From positions 133,697,939 to 133,761,938 of the forward strand of contig NC_039359.1 in NCBI RefSeq assembly GCF_003573695.1: a stretch of 64,000 nucleotides of DNA, in the 5' to 3' direction. Under the pieces are notes generated by a model. That model searched no databases, was not told the DNA's origin, and saw only the letters and a program-made list of their open reading frames with translations. The stretch comes from Papaver somniferum. Its lineage: Eukaryota > Streptophyta > Magnoliopsida > Ranunculales > Papaveraceae. The position numbers and the translations under genes were made by a program. This document shows, in pieces, positions 23,374-36,279 of this stretch (position 1 is its first letter; the number at the start of each line of letters is the position of its first letter).

Positions 23374-24438
23374 TTAGCTAGAAACAATGGGATCAAAAAT
23401 CTCCCCTTGTTTATCCCATAGTGGCTTTTTAATATAAGACACTTGAGCAGAGTTTCTTCTTCTTTTGTTCCCCGAAGCACTTGTCACGTAGGACCTGCAA
23501 CAATTATAAATAGATTGAATAGCTAAAGAGCATTCGATAGGATCAATCATTTCTTTAGGCTCAACAATTTCAACACGTAAGTGTCCTTGAGAAATGAGCC
23601 TGAGATTATCTCTAAAGGTGTTTAAACATTCTCCCTTATTCCTGGATACCCATTTAGAACCTTCATAATAGACATTGGACTTGCATGGTACAAGATTCCA
23701 CACAACTTGTCTATGAAGTTGATATAACTCATCAATCATCGATTTTTTCCAAGAGGAGTTGCTCAGAGTTATATCAATATTTTCTGGTTCTAAATGGGAC
23801 GAATAGCAACCCATCGGAAGATCTCCTTCTGTCTTGGTTGTAGAGTCTTTTCCATGTTTGGAGGCGATAGAGGATACACACAATGAGGAATCGCCTAACA
23901 CATGTAGGAAAGGGGCACAATGACTGTCACTACACCATCAACGAGAAGAAGTAGGACAAGAAGTAAGATTACCTATACCATCAGTACTTTTCTGTATAGA
24001 ATTTCCTGATAGTATTGTACGTCCCTTATAAGTGATGCACGGTTGCACAACATTCTTGCAAGGATTAGTTTCAGTCTTCAGACTCTTTAAAGATGAAGTA
24101 CAGGGTTGAAGAGGATGATCGGATGTGTATCCATAAAGGTCAGACCCTTGGCATTTGTCTGAGTGGTTCCTAGCCACATCAGTTTTCTCAACAAACGATC
24201 GTTGAACATTATCTGAAGAGTGACAATTTTTTAGAAATGAACAACTGGATTCTCTTAGATTTGACGAGATATTCTTACTAGATATCAAATCCGTACGAGT
24301 TGCAATTTCTGCAACAAGACCAGAATAGATCCGAGTTTGTTCTTCCAATCTCTTCTGAAGATTAACCAGTTTATCAGACCTTTTCCTACGGTTGTTTTTT
24401 AGACCTGGTGAGGCGTCAAATGAGACTTTACGGTCCAT
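23374..24438 (-). pseudogene. ORF1 of unit 3: gag-like N-terminus fused to RT remnant
   Basis: One 355-codon frame with a single internal TGA (23938-23940). It starts MDRKVSFDASPGLKNNRRKR, lacks the UBN2 domain, and has a coiled-coil-like segment (LVNLQKRLEEQTRIYSGLVAE). After the stop the same frame gives SSWKKSMIDELYQLHRQVVW, then LVP, KWVSRNK, RLISQGH and VEIVEPKE. These are the N-terminal landmarks of the Copia reverse transcriptase (RVT_2: W..AM..EL..., VW.LVP, KWV.R.K, RLVAQG). The catalytic YxDD part, integrase and RNase H are absent. The end (KKPLWDKQGEIFDP) resembles the end of the E1 ORF1. It therefore looks like a deletion derivative of an autonomous element whose gag and RT pieces were joined in frame. 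Confidence 0.7.
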
Positions 24439-24490
24439 ACAAACACAGACTTTTGAGGTCTTTAACGCGTTTGCCTGCTCTGATACCAAT

Positions 24491-26867
24491 TGAAAAAGCG
24501 GGGGTCTAACAACACCACCCAATATTTCGATTACCAATCTGTATGGACTAACTCCGAAACACTTTGCTAGAGAATCAACTAGACAGCCAGGCTCAATCTA
24601 GATAGAAAGTATCTCAAGGAGTTATTATCTCAATCTCTCGATTTGATCTTTACTCAAGCAAATAGAAATCTGCGAGTCTTTATCAAAGAGAGATAACTTG
24701 GACGGTACCAAAAACCAATGTCCAAGAATCAATCAACTACAATCAACAACCAAAGGTTGGATTAGAGAAGTTGATGATCACGAACGCACAACCTGTATTA
24801 TTTCAATTATACAAAATATAATGCGGAAAAGAAATAACACATACACCAGAAATTTTGTTAACGAGGAAACCGCAAATGCAGAAAAACCCCGGGACCTAGT
24901 CCAGATTGAATACACACTGTATTAAGCCGCTACAGACGCTAGCCTACTGCAAACTAACTTTGGACTGGACTATAGTTGAACCCCAATCAGTCTCCCACCG
25001 ATCCAAGGTACAATTGGACTCCTACGCCTCTGATCCCAGCAGGATACTGTGCACTTGATTTCCTTAGATGATCTCACCCACAACCAAGAGTTGCTGTAAC
25101 CCAAAATCACAGATTTGATAATAAACAGATTTGTCTCACACAGAAAAGTCTATAAAAGGATAAATATGTCTCCCACAGATAAATCCTAGGTTTTGTTCCG
25201 TCTTTAGATATAAAATCAAGGTAACATGAACCAATTAATAATCCGATCTTATATTTCCGAAGAACGACCTATATTAATCAATCACTTTACTACAATCCTT
25301 CCTGACTACACAAGAAGATTGTCGAGGAATCACAAACATTGAGACGAAGATGTTTGTGACTTCTTTATCTTTCCTATCGGAGAACTCTCACGATCTCAAG
25401 CCAATCAATCGATTGTACTCGTACGATAGAAGATGCAAGATCAGATCACACAACTACGATAAAGTAGTATCGATCTGTCTTCACAATCCCAATGAAGTCT
25501 TTAAGTCGTTAACCTGATTTTAGAGAAGAAAATCAAAGGTTAATGGAGATCGACTCTAGCGGGCGCACTAGTAGCACACAGACATGTGGGGATTAGTTTT
25601 GCACAATGCTAGATGTCTCCTTTATATAGCCTTCAAATCAGGGTTTTGCCTTTGTCACGAAGCAATCCATATTCACCTTTAGATGAAAACCTGATTTAGA
25701 TTCAAGCTAATATTTCTCAACTGTTAGATCGAAAACTTAGCTTGTAACACACACTTGGGTAGACGTTTACTGGGTTCGTGAAAACCATGTTGTACGTGTA
25801 TGTTGGTTCAACATAGTAACCCAAAAGGTTAACCATATGAGCATTTCATATTAACCTTGTTCTTTTTCACCATAACTAGTTCAATTGACTCAAATGAACT
25901 AGTTAAAGAGTCGTTCAATTTCTATGAGATCTTATGTAACTACACAAGACACAATTGAAACAAAGATGATTCGATTCGATTGAATCGGCTCATGAACATT
26001 ATAGCCACGGTTTGCATAAAGCATTCCTTAGTAATTTAATGTTTCATGTTCATAGCACATCTTTAGATCATAACCTCTTAAGTTCACAAACAAGTTCGCG
26101 GACTTAAGTTAATCGGTTGAGTTTTCCAAACTCAGCAGAAATTCTCGGGATGAGAACTTCTGCCAGTTCGCGGACTTATCACACGAACGAGTTTTGGAAA
26201 ATCCCGGCAGAAATTCTTGGTCGAGAACTTCCGACAGTTCGCGGACTTGGCAAGGAAATTCCACAATCCTTCCGATTTCTCTTGATCAACAAAGTTCGAA
26301 AACTTCGGTTCAAGGAATACATGGTTATGTAATATAAACTCTCATTTTAATCATTGAGACATTCTCAGAGGACGCTATGTAGATGTTATTCACAGACCGA
26401 TTCACGTCAGAGCAATTCTCAAAGTGATTGAAACTATTCATGACTTTCGTCACTAGGTGAAGATAAACTTGATCAAAGCGAAACGCTTTACCAACACACG
26501 GTTTCGAGATAAAAGATAAGCAATGAATGCTCAGCTCGAAATGTCAAATGTGCATGATCTAGTCTATATAGCATACGACTTTTGTCTCATAAGAAGTAGG
26601 AGATATAAGAGATAGACTTTTGAGTGATAGATAAGTTCAAGTATCCACATACCTTTTTGTTGATGAAGTTCCACGGTTCCTTGTATAGATCTTCGCCGTT
26701 GTATGATGAATCTCCATGAAGTCCTTGATCTCAACTACACTTTTCTATCCTAGTCCGAGACTTATCTATGTAGGCTAGAAATCAAGACTTATAGTTTTGA
26801 TCACTAACATTGACAAACATGCTTGAGATAGCAACGCATGCAAGGTTGACCGAGCTATGCTCTAACA
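24491..26867 (-). repeat. 5' LTR of the tandem array (family A, 2377 bp)
   Basis: Minus strand TGTTAGAGCATAGCTCGGTC to CGCTTTTTCA. Primer-binding site on its left (24477-24488). The right flank CTTTC is not a polypurine tract, so this is the outer 5' end. TATA box at 25619-25629, core box at 24850-24945. Confidence 0.85.
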
Positions 26868-27682
26868 CTTTCCTAGTATGTGAACTTTTACCTTTCCATA
26901 ACCCTGCATGGTACATATCTTCTTCAATAAAAGTGATATCTCTTTCACAAGAAGTTTGCTTGTTGAGCAATGTATTTGTGTTTTCACAAATCTATTTTAT
27001 TCCTACGAATTACGGAGACTCCAAACACAACATCTTCTCGTAAAATCTACGCTCCAATGGTTGCTGATGTTCATCCAACTAGAAAGGAACACGAGATCTC
27101 ATATCCTTCTGATACATCTCTAGAAAGAAAAAGGAAGAACATGAAGAAATCGAGAGCAGACCGAAAGTGATTTTACAAAAACTTAACAAAAGGTTTACAT
27201 CTCTTCTTGAAGAACTTAAAAAAAACTAAAAGGGAGGGGCTGAGAGTGATTTTATAAAAATATCATGAACTACAAGAAGCACCTGTCAAACAACAGCCTA
27301 ACAGGTTTGGAGGAGTTAACTCTTTTAATCATGAACTGTATGTTCCTATGCCTGTTGTTGATAAGGAGTTCGGATATGATAAAGAATTTTTCAAGGATTT
27401 TAAATACTAGGAAACTTCTTGTGAGAATTTTCACGTTCAAAAAGGATAACTAGGGTTTGGTATAGCAAATATTGTGACTACACAAGCCATTTCCAACGAT
27501 TTTCATCTTTCATGTTTTTAGATTTATTTATTTAAATTCTAAAGTTTTTGGAAGATAAACTTGCAGTATGTAATCATTATTGATGTAATATATTGCGAAG
27601 CCTTATGAGATATATGTGTCCTTTACTTTTTGTGAATTGAACTGTATGCTCAAAAGCTAATTCTATTAAGTTTTGATTGCGT
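26868..27682 (+). mobile_element. Internal fragment of a plus-strand Copia-type element with possible ORF2
   Basis: The stretch 27490-27640 matches, in reverse complement, the ORF2-to-3' UTR junction of the other elements (for example 1171-1240: the block around AAATTCTAAA and TGCAGTAT). Upstream, 27056-27410 reads MVADVHPTRKEHEISYPSD and KRKNMKKSRADRK, then with stops DKEFGYDKEFFKDFKY. This is a charged, broken frame in the ORF2 position. At about 27682 it is fused to mid-LTR sequence, a deletion junction. Neither a gag nor a primer-binding site remains. Confidence 0.5.
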
Positions 27683-28044
27683 GGAGTCCTGCTGGGATTC
27701 AAGAGTCGTAAGGAGCGCGGCTGTAACTGAATTGATGTGATGGTTTAATTAGGTCTCAACTAAATTCGAGTCTGAAGTTCTGATAGTAGGCTAATATATG
27801 TAGCAGCTTAATACAGTTTGGTGTTCAAATCTGGACGAGGTCCCGGGGTTTTTCTGCATTTGTGGTTTCCTCGTTAACAAAATTTCTGGTGTCTGTGTTA
27901 TTTCTTTTCCACATTATATTATTTATCTTTATAATTGAAATATCACAGGTTGTATGTTAAAATCAATTCAAGTAGATAAGTCCATCACAATTGTTGGATA
28001 CGACTTGATTGATTCTTGGATATTGATCTTTCGAATCGTCCAAG
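27683..28044 (+). repeat. LTR fragment, family C, left part
   Basis: Plus-oriented LTR sequence from TGGAGTCCTGCTGGG through the core box (27825-27915) to GTCCAAG. It is interrupted by the solo LTR 28045-30424 and resumes at 30425. Confidence 0.75.
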
Positions 28045-30424
28045 TGAAAAAGTGGGGGTACAAAAACCACACCCAATATTTTGCTTAGGAATCTGTATGG
28101 ACAAACTCCAATATACTTTCTAGAGAATCAACTAGACAGTCAGACTCAATCTAGATAAAAAGTATATCAAAGAGTTTATATATCAATCTCTCGATTTGAT
28201 ATATACTCAAGCAAATAGAAATCTGCGAGTTTTTGTCAAATACTAGAGAGATAACTTGGATGGTACCAAAGACCAACATCCAAGTGTCAATCAATTTAAA
28301 TCAACAACCAAAAGGTTGGATATTCGAATTGATTGAACAGCGCACAACCTGTGATATTTCAATTATATAACAAAATATAATGCGGAAAAGAAATGACACA
28401 CACACCAGAATTTTGTTAACGAGGAAACCACAAATGCAGAAAAACCCCGGGACCTAGTCCAGTTTGAACACACATTGTATTAAGCCGCTACAGAGACTAG
28501 CCTACTCCAAATTAACTTTGGTCTGGATTGTAGTTGAACCCCAATCAATCTCACACTGATCCAAGGTACGGTTATGCTCTTACGTCTCTGATCCTAGCAG
28601 GATGCTACGTACTTGATTCCCTTAGCTGATCTCACCCACAACTAAGAGTTGCTACGACCCATAGTCGAAGACTTTAATAAATAAATCTGTATCACGCAGA
28701 AAAGTTTACGATAATAGATAAATCCGTCTCCCACGAATATACCTACGAGTTTTGTTCCGTCTTTTGATAAATCAAGTTGAATAGGAACCAATTGATAAAC
28801 CAGACTTATATTCCCGAAGAATAACCTAGTATTATCAATCACCTCACAATAATCTTAATCGACGCATCGAAAAAAGATATTGCGGAATCACAAACGATGA
28901 GACGAAGTGTTTGTGATTTCTTTTATATCTTGCCTATCGGAGATATCAATCTCAAGCCAATTATTACAATTGTACTCGTACGATAGAAACAACAAGATCA
29001 GATCACACAACTACAAGAAAGTAGTATCGCTCTGGCTTCACAATCCCAATGAAGTCTTTAAGTCGTTAACCTGGTTTAAAAGAAGAAACCAAAGGTTAAA
29101 GGAGAATCGACTCTAGCTTAGCATAACTAGTATCACCCAGAAGGTGTGGGGATTAGGTTTCCCAGTTGCTAGAGTTATCCCTTATATAGTCTTTCAAATC
29201 AGTGTTTGCAATCAATGTTAGCTTGGTAACAAAGCATTCAGTATTCACCGTTAGATGAAAACCTGATTAGATTCAAGCTAATATCTTTCAACCGTTAGAT
29301 CGAAAACTAGCTTGTTACACACAAATGGAATGCACGTTTCTAGGCTTGTGTAACCGTACCCAAACTTGTACATTTGTTGGTTCAACAATAGTCAACCAAA
29401 TGGTTAGCCATATGATCACTTTCATATCAACCATATTCTTCTTCACCATAACTAGTTCAAGTGACTCAAATGAACTAGTTAGATAGTTTTTCAATTGCAA
29501 GGAAATCTTATGTAACTACACAAGACACAATTGAAGCAAAAACAAATTGATTCACTCGAATCGGTTCATGAACTATATAACCACGGTTTGCAATTTGCAT
29601 TCCTTAGTTTATATAAGAATAAGTTCACAAACATCATTTTTAGATATAACCTACTCAAGTTCGCGGACTGGGTTCGCGGACTTAAGTTCCCGGACGGAGT
29701 TCACAAACTCCATCAGAATTTCTCGGGTAGAGAACTTCCGCCAGTTGGCGGACTTAGTTCGCGGACTTGGCTCACGCCACTATTCTGCTTCTCTTGATCA
29801 ACAAAGTTCGCAAACTTCGGTTCAAGGAATAAGGACTTATACATATATGTGTTTCCACAACAATGCTTATATCCTCCAATGGTTATATAATCTAAACTCT
29901 CATTTCAATCATTGAAACTTTTTTAGAGGACGTTGATATTCTATAGTTGTTATTCACAAACTATTTTTCGTCAAAGTAAGCAATTTTCAAAGTGATTGAA
30001 ACTTGTCATGACTTGCGTCACTAGGTAAAGATAAACTTGGCTAAAGCGAAAGCTTACCAACAAATATTTCGAGAAATAGATAGGCAAGATAAACTCGGCT
30101 CGAAATAGCAAATGTGTATAATCTAAGTCTATATAGCAAAACGACTTTTGTCTCAAGATAGGAGATAAATAGACTTTTTATTGATAGATAAGTTCAAGTC
30201 TCCACATTCCTTTTAGTCGATGAAGATCCATCGGTTCCTTGAGTAGTCCTTCGCCTTGTATGATGATTGCCATGGAGTTCTTGAGCTCAACTACACTTTC
30301 TATCCTAGTCCGAGACCTTAGTTATAGTAGACTAGAAATCAAGACTTATAGTTTTTATCACTAACATTGACAAACATGCTTGAGATAGCAACGCATGCAA
30401 GTTCGACCGATCAATGCTCTAACA
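28045..30424 (-). mobile_element. Solo LTR inside a family C LTR (2380 bp), TSD CCAAG/CCAAT
   Basis: Minus strand TGTTAGAGCATTGATCGG to CACTTTTTCA. CCAAG (28040-28044) on the left and CCAAT (30425-30429) on the right differ by one base. The interrupted LTR reads through when rejoined, matching 31199-31270 in reverse complement. Neither a primer-binding site nor a polypurine tract flanks it. Related to family A but a distinct subfamily. Confidence 0.85.
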
Positions 30425-30622
30425 CCAATTACTCTCACGGTAAATCAGGTTCACGGACTAGGCTCTGTAACATTTTCATTGTGAGAGAAAGAGATATAAG
30501 CTCCTCATATATTTCCTGATTGAGATTCATTAAGTTGAACTCTCGAAATTATTTTTGAGTTTAGTCCATACAGGTTTCCTAAGAAAATGTTGGTGGTGTA
30601 TTTTGGTACCCCCACGTTTTCA
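30425..30622 (+). repeat. LTR fragment, family C, right end
   Basis: Resumption of the LTR after the solo LTR, ending GGTACCCCCACGTTTTCA. What follows (ATTCAAATG) is not a primer-binding site, so this is a 3' or solo LTR end. Confidence 0.75.
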
Positions 30623-30699
30623 ATTCAAATGCCCTTTAGATTACGGATAAACTTGGCAACAATTTTATTTGGCATATCAAGAGAAACTGATATATCTTG

Positions 30700-31035
30700 T
30701 TTGGAAAACATGTTTGGTTGTTGGTGTGACTGGATGCCTACCTTATGTTCAGGTATCCCTTTTGCTGAAGCAACAAACAACGATATATGAGACCATATAA
30801 TATAGAAAAATATAATTCTAGACTTTGTCCGTAGAAGATATTAAGTTTTAACAAGGCTGGAAAGCTCACTTTTGTTAAAAGTGTGCTAGCTAGTATGCCT
30901 TAATGATATGCTCTTATTTTTTGAAGCTCCGACGAAAGTTATTAACTCAAATGAAAAAGTGATACAAGATTTCCTTTGGGATGCTAGTGAGGTTAAAATA
31001 GCCATCACCTTGCTTCTTGGAATATGTGATATACT
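30700..31035 (+). pseudogene. LINE (L1-type) reverse transcriptase fragment
   Basis: Across three frames one reads WMPTLCSGIPFAEATNND, then MRPYNIEKYNSRLCP, then FNKAGKLTFVKSVLASMP, then EAPTKVINSNEKVIQDFLWD. This is the order of the region just after the RT catalytic core in plant L1 elements (YLGLPLG, W..R, LSKAGR.TLIKSVL.S.P, IPK.V...IEK...FLWG). Stops and frameshifts are numerous. It is bracketed by two family C LTR ends in opposite orientation. Confidence 0.65.
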
Positions 31036-32546
31036 TGAAAACGTGGGAGAACCAAAATACACCACCAACTTTTTCTTAGGAAACCTGTATGGAATAAGCT
31101 CAAATATATTTATGAGAATTCAACTTAATGAATCTCAATCAGGAAAGATATGAAGAGCTTATATCTCTTTTTCTCACAATCAGAATGTTACAGAGACTAG
31201 TCCGTGAACCTGATTATACCGTGAGAATACTTGGGCGATTCCAAAGATCAATATCCAAGAATCAATCAAGTCGTATACAATAATTGTGATGGACTTATAT
31301 ACTTGAATTGATTTTAACATACATCCTGTGATATTTCTATTATAAAGATAAAAAATATAATACGGAAAAGAAATAACACATACACCAGAAATTTTGTTAA
31401 CGAGGAAACCGCAAATGCAGAAAACTCGGGGATCTAGTCTAGATTTGAACACCAAACTGTATTAAGCCGCTACAGACTCTACCCTACTATCAGAACTTCG
31501 GACTGGAATATAGTTGTGACCAAATTAAATCTTCAAAGAAATTCAGTTACAGTCACGCTCTTTATGCCTCTTGAATCCTAGCATGACTCCGCACAATTGA
31601 TTCCCTTAGCTGACGTCCTTTACATCCTAATAGTTGCTTCGAATTAATTGAAGACTTTAAACCAATCTTCCTCCCACAGATAATCCTATATGTGATTTCT
31701 GTTTTGATCAAAGATCAAGGTGAGGTAGGAAATCGATTGCAATAGACAAACTCTAGCCAATCTCAAAATCCGGTCTTTTGACTTTCGAAAAGCATCCTAG
31801 ATTATTATTCACCTCACAAGTATAAACTTGTGGAATCATAAAGTATGAGGCGAAGAAACTTTGTGATTTCTATCTATCTTGTTTTTTGTAGCAAGATTCA
31901 ACAATCAAAACAAGATCAAGACACATGAACTATCAAGATAACGATAGTTGGAACTGGCTTCACGAATCCCTAGGTGACGTCTTTTTAGTCGCTAAACCCT
32001 AGAAGGGTTTTGATGAGAGGGCGACTCTAATTTACGACTAGGACACACAAGAATAATGTCAGGTATTCAAAGATCCAAGTTGTTTGAGGTTCTCCCTTTA
32101 TACACTTTCAAGATCAAGGTTGCTTTAGATCTAAACTAACGCATCTTTAGAATCAAGCAATCAATAATCACCGTTAGATGAAAAAGTTGACTTGAGGTTA
32201 ACATAACAGAATATACACTCTGGTTAGGATGAACCGTAACCGTACCGTGTATAATGCTTGGTTCATAAAAGTTATCCAAAACTAGACAATTGAACAATAA
32301 GCTTAACCATTTTCATATAACACTTTATCTTGAATCACAAATGTGATCAATCATGTATATATGTGTTCTTAGAGAGTTATTCAACTCCCAGTTATCTCAT
32401 AGAAATAATTCTGATGCATCTGAAAATATTCGATGGGGTAAGTACATGTACTGTACCTGCTCGTGAATATTCTTGGCATAGTATGTGTACCGGGCATGTG
32501 TACCCTTAAGACAATAAAGAGTTCAGGAACTCAAGGGTTGGATTCG
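31036..32546 (-). repeat. LTR fragment, family C (minus)
   Basis: Starts TGAAAACGTGGGAGAACC (LTR 3' end in minus orientation), holds the core box at 31390-31480, and stops at about 32546, where family A LTR sequence begins. The LTR 5' start is missing. Confidence 0.7.
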
Positions 32547-34710
32547 CTTAGCAAGGGTTGGATTTCCGATTGATGATCACGAACGCACAACCTGTATTAT
32601 TTCAATTATATAACATACAATGCGGAAAAGAAATAACACAGACACCAGAAATTTTGTTAACGAGGAAACCACAAATGCAGAAAAACCCCTGGACCTAGTT
32701 CAGATTGAATACACACTGTATTAAGCCGCTACAGATACTAGCATACTGTAAACTAACTTCGGACTGGACTATAGTTGGACCCCAGTCAGTCTCCCACCGA
32801 TCCAAGGTACAGTTGTACTCCTGCGCCTCTGATCCCAGCAGGATACTGCGCACTTGATTCCCTTAGCTGATCTCACCCACAACCAAGAGTTGCTGCAACC
32901 CAAAATCACAGACTTGATAATAAACAGATCTATCTCACACAGAAAAGTCTATCAAAGGATAAATATGTCTCCCACAGATAAACCCTAGGTTTTGTTCCGT
33001 CTTTAGATATAAAATCAAGGTGAACATGAACCAATTGATAATCCGGTCTTATATTCCCGAAGAACAGCCTAGATTAATCAATCACCTCTCTACAATCCTT
33101 CCTGACTACACAGGCGGTTTGTCGAGGAATCATAAACAGTGAGACGAAGATGTTTGTGACTTATTTATCTTGACTATCGGAGAACTCTCACGATCTCAAG
33201 TCAATTAATCGATTGTACTCGTACTATAGAAGATGCAAGATCAGATCACACAACTACGATAAAGTAGTATCGGTATGGCTTCACAATCCCAATGAAGTCT
33301 TTAAGTCGTTAACCTGATTTTAGAGAAGAAAATCAAAGGTTAATGGAGATCGACTCTAGCGGGCGCACTAGTAGCACACAGACGTGTGGGGATTAGTTTT
33401 GCACAATGCTATATGTCTCCTTTATATAGCCTTCAAATCAGGGTTTTGCCTTAGTTACGAAGCAATCCTTATTCACCGTTAGATGAAAACCTGATTTAGA
33501 TTCAAGCTAATATTTCTCAACCGTTAGATCCAAAAACCTAGCTTGTCACACACATTTTGGTAAACGCTTAATGGTTCGTGAAAACCATGCCCAAATGTGT
33601 ACGTGTATGTTGGTTCAACATAGTAACCAAAAAAGGTCAACCATATGAGCATTTCATATTAACCTTGTTCTTATCCACCATAACTAGTTCAATTGACTCA
33701 AATGAACTAGTTAAAGAGTTGTTCAATTGATATGAGATCTTATGTAACTACACAAGACACAATTGAAACAAAGATGATTCGATTCGATTGAATCGGCTCA
33801 TGAACTTTATAGCCATGGTTTGCATAAAGCATTCCTTAGTAATTTAAGTTTCATGTTCAGAGCACATCTTTAGATCATAACCTCTTAAGTGCACAAACAA
33901 GTTCGTGGACTTAAGTTAATCGGTTGAGTTTTCCAAACTCAGCAAAAATTCTCGGAAAAAGAACTTCCGCCAGTACGCAGACTGGGTTCGCGGACTGAGT
34001 TCGCGTACTTAGAACACAAACGAGTTTTGGAAAATCCAGCAGAAATTCTCAGTCGAGAACTTCCGTCAGTTTGCGGACTGGGTTCGCGGACTTCGCAAGC
34101 CAATTCCACAATCCTCCTGATTTCTCTTGATCAACAAAGTTCGAAAACTTCAGTTCAAGGAATACATGGTTATGTAATCTAAACTCTAATTTTAATGATT
34201 GAGACATTCTCAGAGGACGCTATGTAGCCGTTATTCACAGAACGATTCACGTCAGAGCAATTCTCAAAGTGATTGAAACTTTTCATGACTTTCGTCTCTA
34301 GGTGAAGATAAACTTGATAAAGGGAAACGCTTTACCAACACATGATTTCGAGATATAGATAGGCAAGATATACTCGGCTCGAAATATCAAATGTGTATGA
34401 TCTAGTCTATATAGCATACGACTTTTGTCTCATAAGAAGTAGGAGATAGAAGAGATAGACTTTTGAGTGATAGATAAGTTCAAGCCTCCACATACCTTTT
34501 TGTTGATGAAGTTCCACGGTTCCTTGTATAGATCTTCGTCGTTGTATGATGAATCTCCATGAAGTCCTTGAGCTCAACTACACTTTTCTATCCTAGTTCG
34601 ATACTTAGCTATGTAGGCTATAAATCAACACTTATATTTTTGATCACTAACATTGAAAAACATGCTTGAGATAGCAACACATGCGAGGTTGACCGAGCTA
34701 TGCTCTAACA
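32547..34710 (-). repeat. Truncated family A LTR
   Basis: Family A sequence from CAAGGGTTGGATTTCC to GCTCTAACA; about 230 bases of the LTR end are missing on the left. TATA box at 33419-33429, core box at 32645-32745, GTTCGCGGACT-type repeats at 33900-34095. Confidence 0.8.
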
Positions 34711-36099
34711 CAAGTAATTAAACTTGTTATTTATCTTTCAATATATGAATACTACAAGAATGAGTCTCGTAATTGATTTCAATTATATGGAAGTATCTAC
34801 TGAGATTGAACACGTACAACTTGTGTAAATCCAATTATAAAGATAAACAATATAATGTGGAAAAGGAAAAACAAAAGACACCAGAAGTTTTGTTAACGAG
34901 GAAACTGCAATAGTATAAAAATCCCGGGACCTCGTCCAGATATGAACACCAAACTGTATTAAGCCGCTACAGACACTAGTCTACTATCACACTTCAGACT
35001 GGAATGTTGTTGAGACCGAATCCACTCTCCAAGTGATTCAGTTACAGTCGCGCTCCTTACGTCTTTTGAACCTCTCAAGCCTCTATGCTATTGATTCCCT
35101 TAGCTGACGTCCTTTACAACCTAAGAGTTGCTTCATCCAAAGTAAAGAATTTTGATACCAATATTCCTCTAACAGATAAGCCTATTTCATTTCCTTTTAG
35201 ATCAAAGATCAAGGTGAATAAATATTTTTGCAATAGAAAAAGCTGTCAAACCTCACAAATCTGGAACTTACGACTTCCGAAGAGCAGTCTAGAGTCTTAA
35301 CCACCTCTTAAGAACAATCTTCAAAAGATCAATAAAGATCAATTTTCAGATATCTATCTTGAGGAATCACAAAGTCGGAGACAAAGACAACTTTGCGATT
35401 ACTATGTATCTTTCCTGAAAGAGATTACGAAAACCTCGATAACAGAAAAGCAAGATCAGGATTCACGAACTATCAAGGTAAAGATAGTCAGACTTGGCTT
35501 CAAGAATCCCCAAAGCAAAGTATTTTTTTCGCAGACCTAATTATGTTTCTCATAGGAAACCTAGGTCTATAGAGGCCGACTCTAGAATCATCTAGGACAC
35601 AAAATGTCAGGGATTAAATTTCCCAGTTGAAAGAGAATCTCTATTTATAGTTTTCAAAGACTAGGGGTTGCGTAGAATTCGGGCTAAGATAACTTGAGAA
35701 TCAGGAAAACACTTTTAGGTCTTGAAAATACAAAAGAAGAATATACACTAGGAACCGGTTCTGGAACCGTGTATAACGATTATTCGGTTTGGCAAGTATG
35801 CCAAAGAACTAAAGCAATTTGATGTTCATTTAAACACCTAAAATTTAATCATGATGCACACACATAAGTGTTTGAGTGAGAAATGAAGTGTTAGAAGTGT
35901 TTGAGAGAGTTCTATCAATGCTAAACATATTTAAAAAATAAGTCTTTTAGCATCTGTTATAATCTATTGTGACAGTTGGTACAACGGTTCGTAAACCGTT
36001 AGGCTTGTTCACGAGTCAGGGTGAAAGGGTTCGTGAACCACATTCTCCAACTTTACAATACTACCGAACTCAGTTGACCATGGTTCATGAACCGGGATC
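34711..36099 (-). repeat. Family C-like LTR interrupted by a CACTA element, left part
   Basis: LTR core box at 34885-34985 and later LTR sequence running to GGGATC (36094-36099), where the CACTA transposon begins. It resumes at 39432. Its own left end is lost at the junction with the truncated family A LTR. Confidence 0.65.
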
Positions 36100-36279
36100 C
36101 ACTACACCATATTCAGTGATTAGTAACTAAAATTAGTAACCAACATGTAGCCGTTACTACTTCGTAACTGGAAATTTCAGTTACAAAAATTTAGTAAGTG
36201 CCATGGTTCGGTTACGAATTAAGACGAGTTTAGTAACGGCCCAGCCCATGTTACAACTAGTAACTGCTGGAAAAGAACC

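Larger units (their letters stand above)
10950..26867 (-). mobile_element. Tandem Copia-type array: four LTRs, three internals
   Basis: LTR fragment 10950-11463, truncated internal 11464-12186, LTR 12187-14608, internal 14609-18533, LTR 18534-20933, internal 20934-24490, LTR 24491-26867. Each of the two middle LTRs has a primer-binding site on its left and a polypurine tract on its right, so each is at once the 5' LTR of one unit and the 3' LTR of the next. This is the signature of recombination between LTRs of separate elements or of an arrayed insertion. The outer right flank is CTTTC; the left end is truncated, so the duplication cannot be checked. Confidence 0.85.

Noticed and set aside
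29531..29915. Two plus-strand frames of about 90-120 codons
   Set aside because: They are antisense to the solo LTR 28045-30424 and not kept in its relatives.
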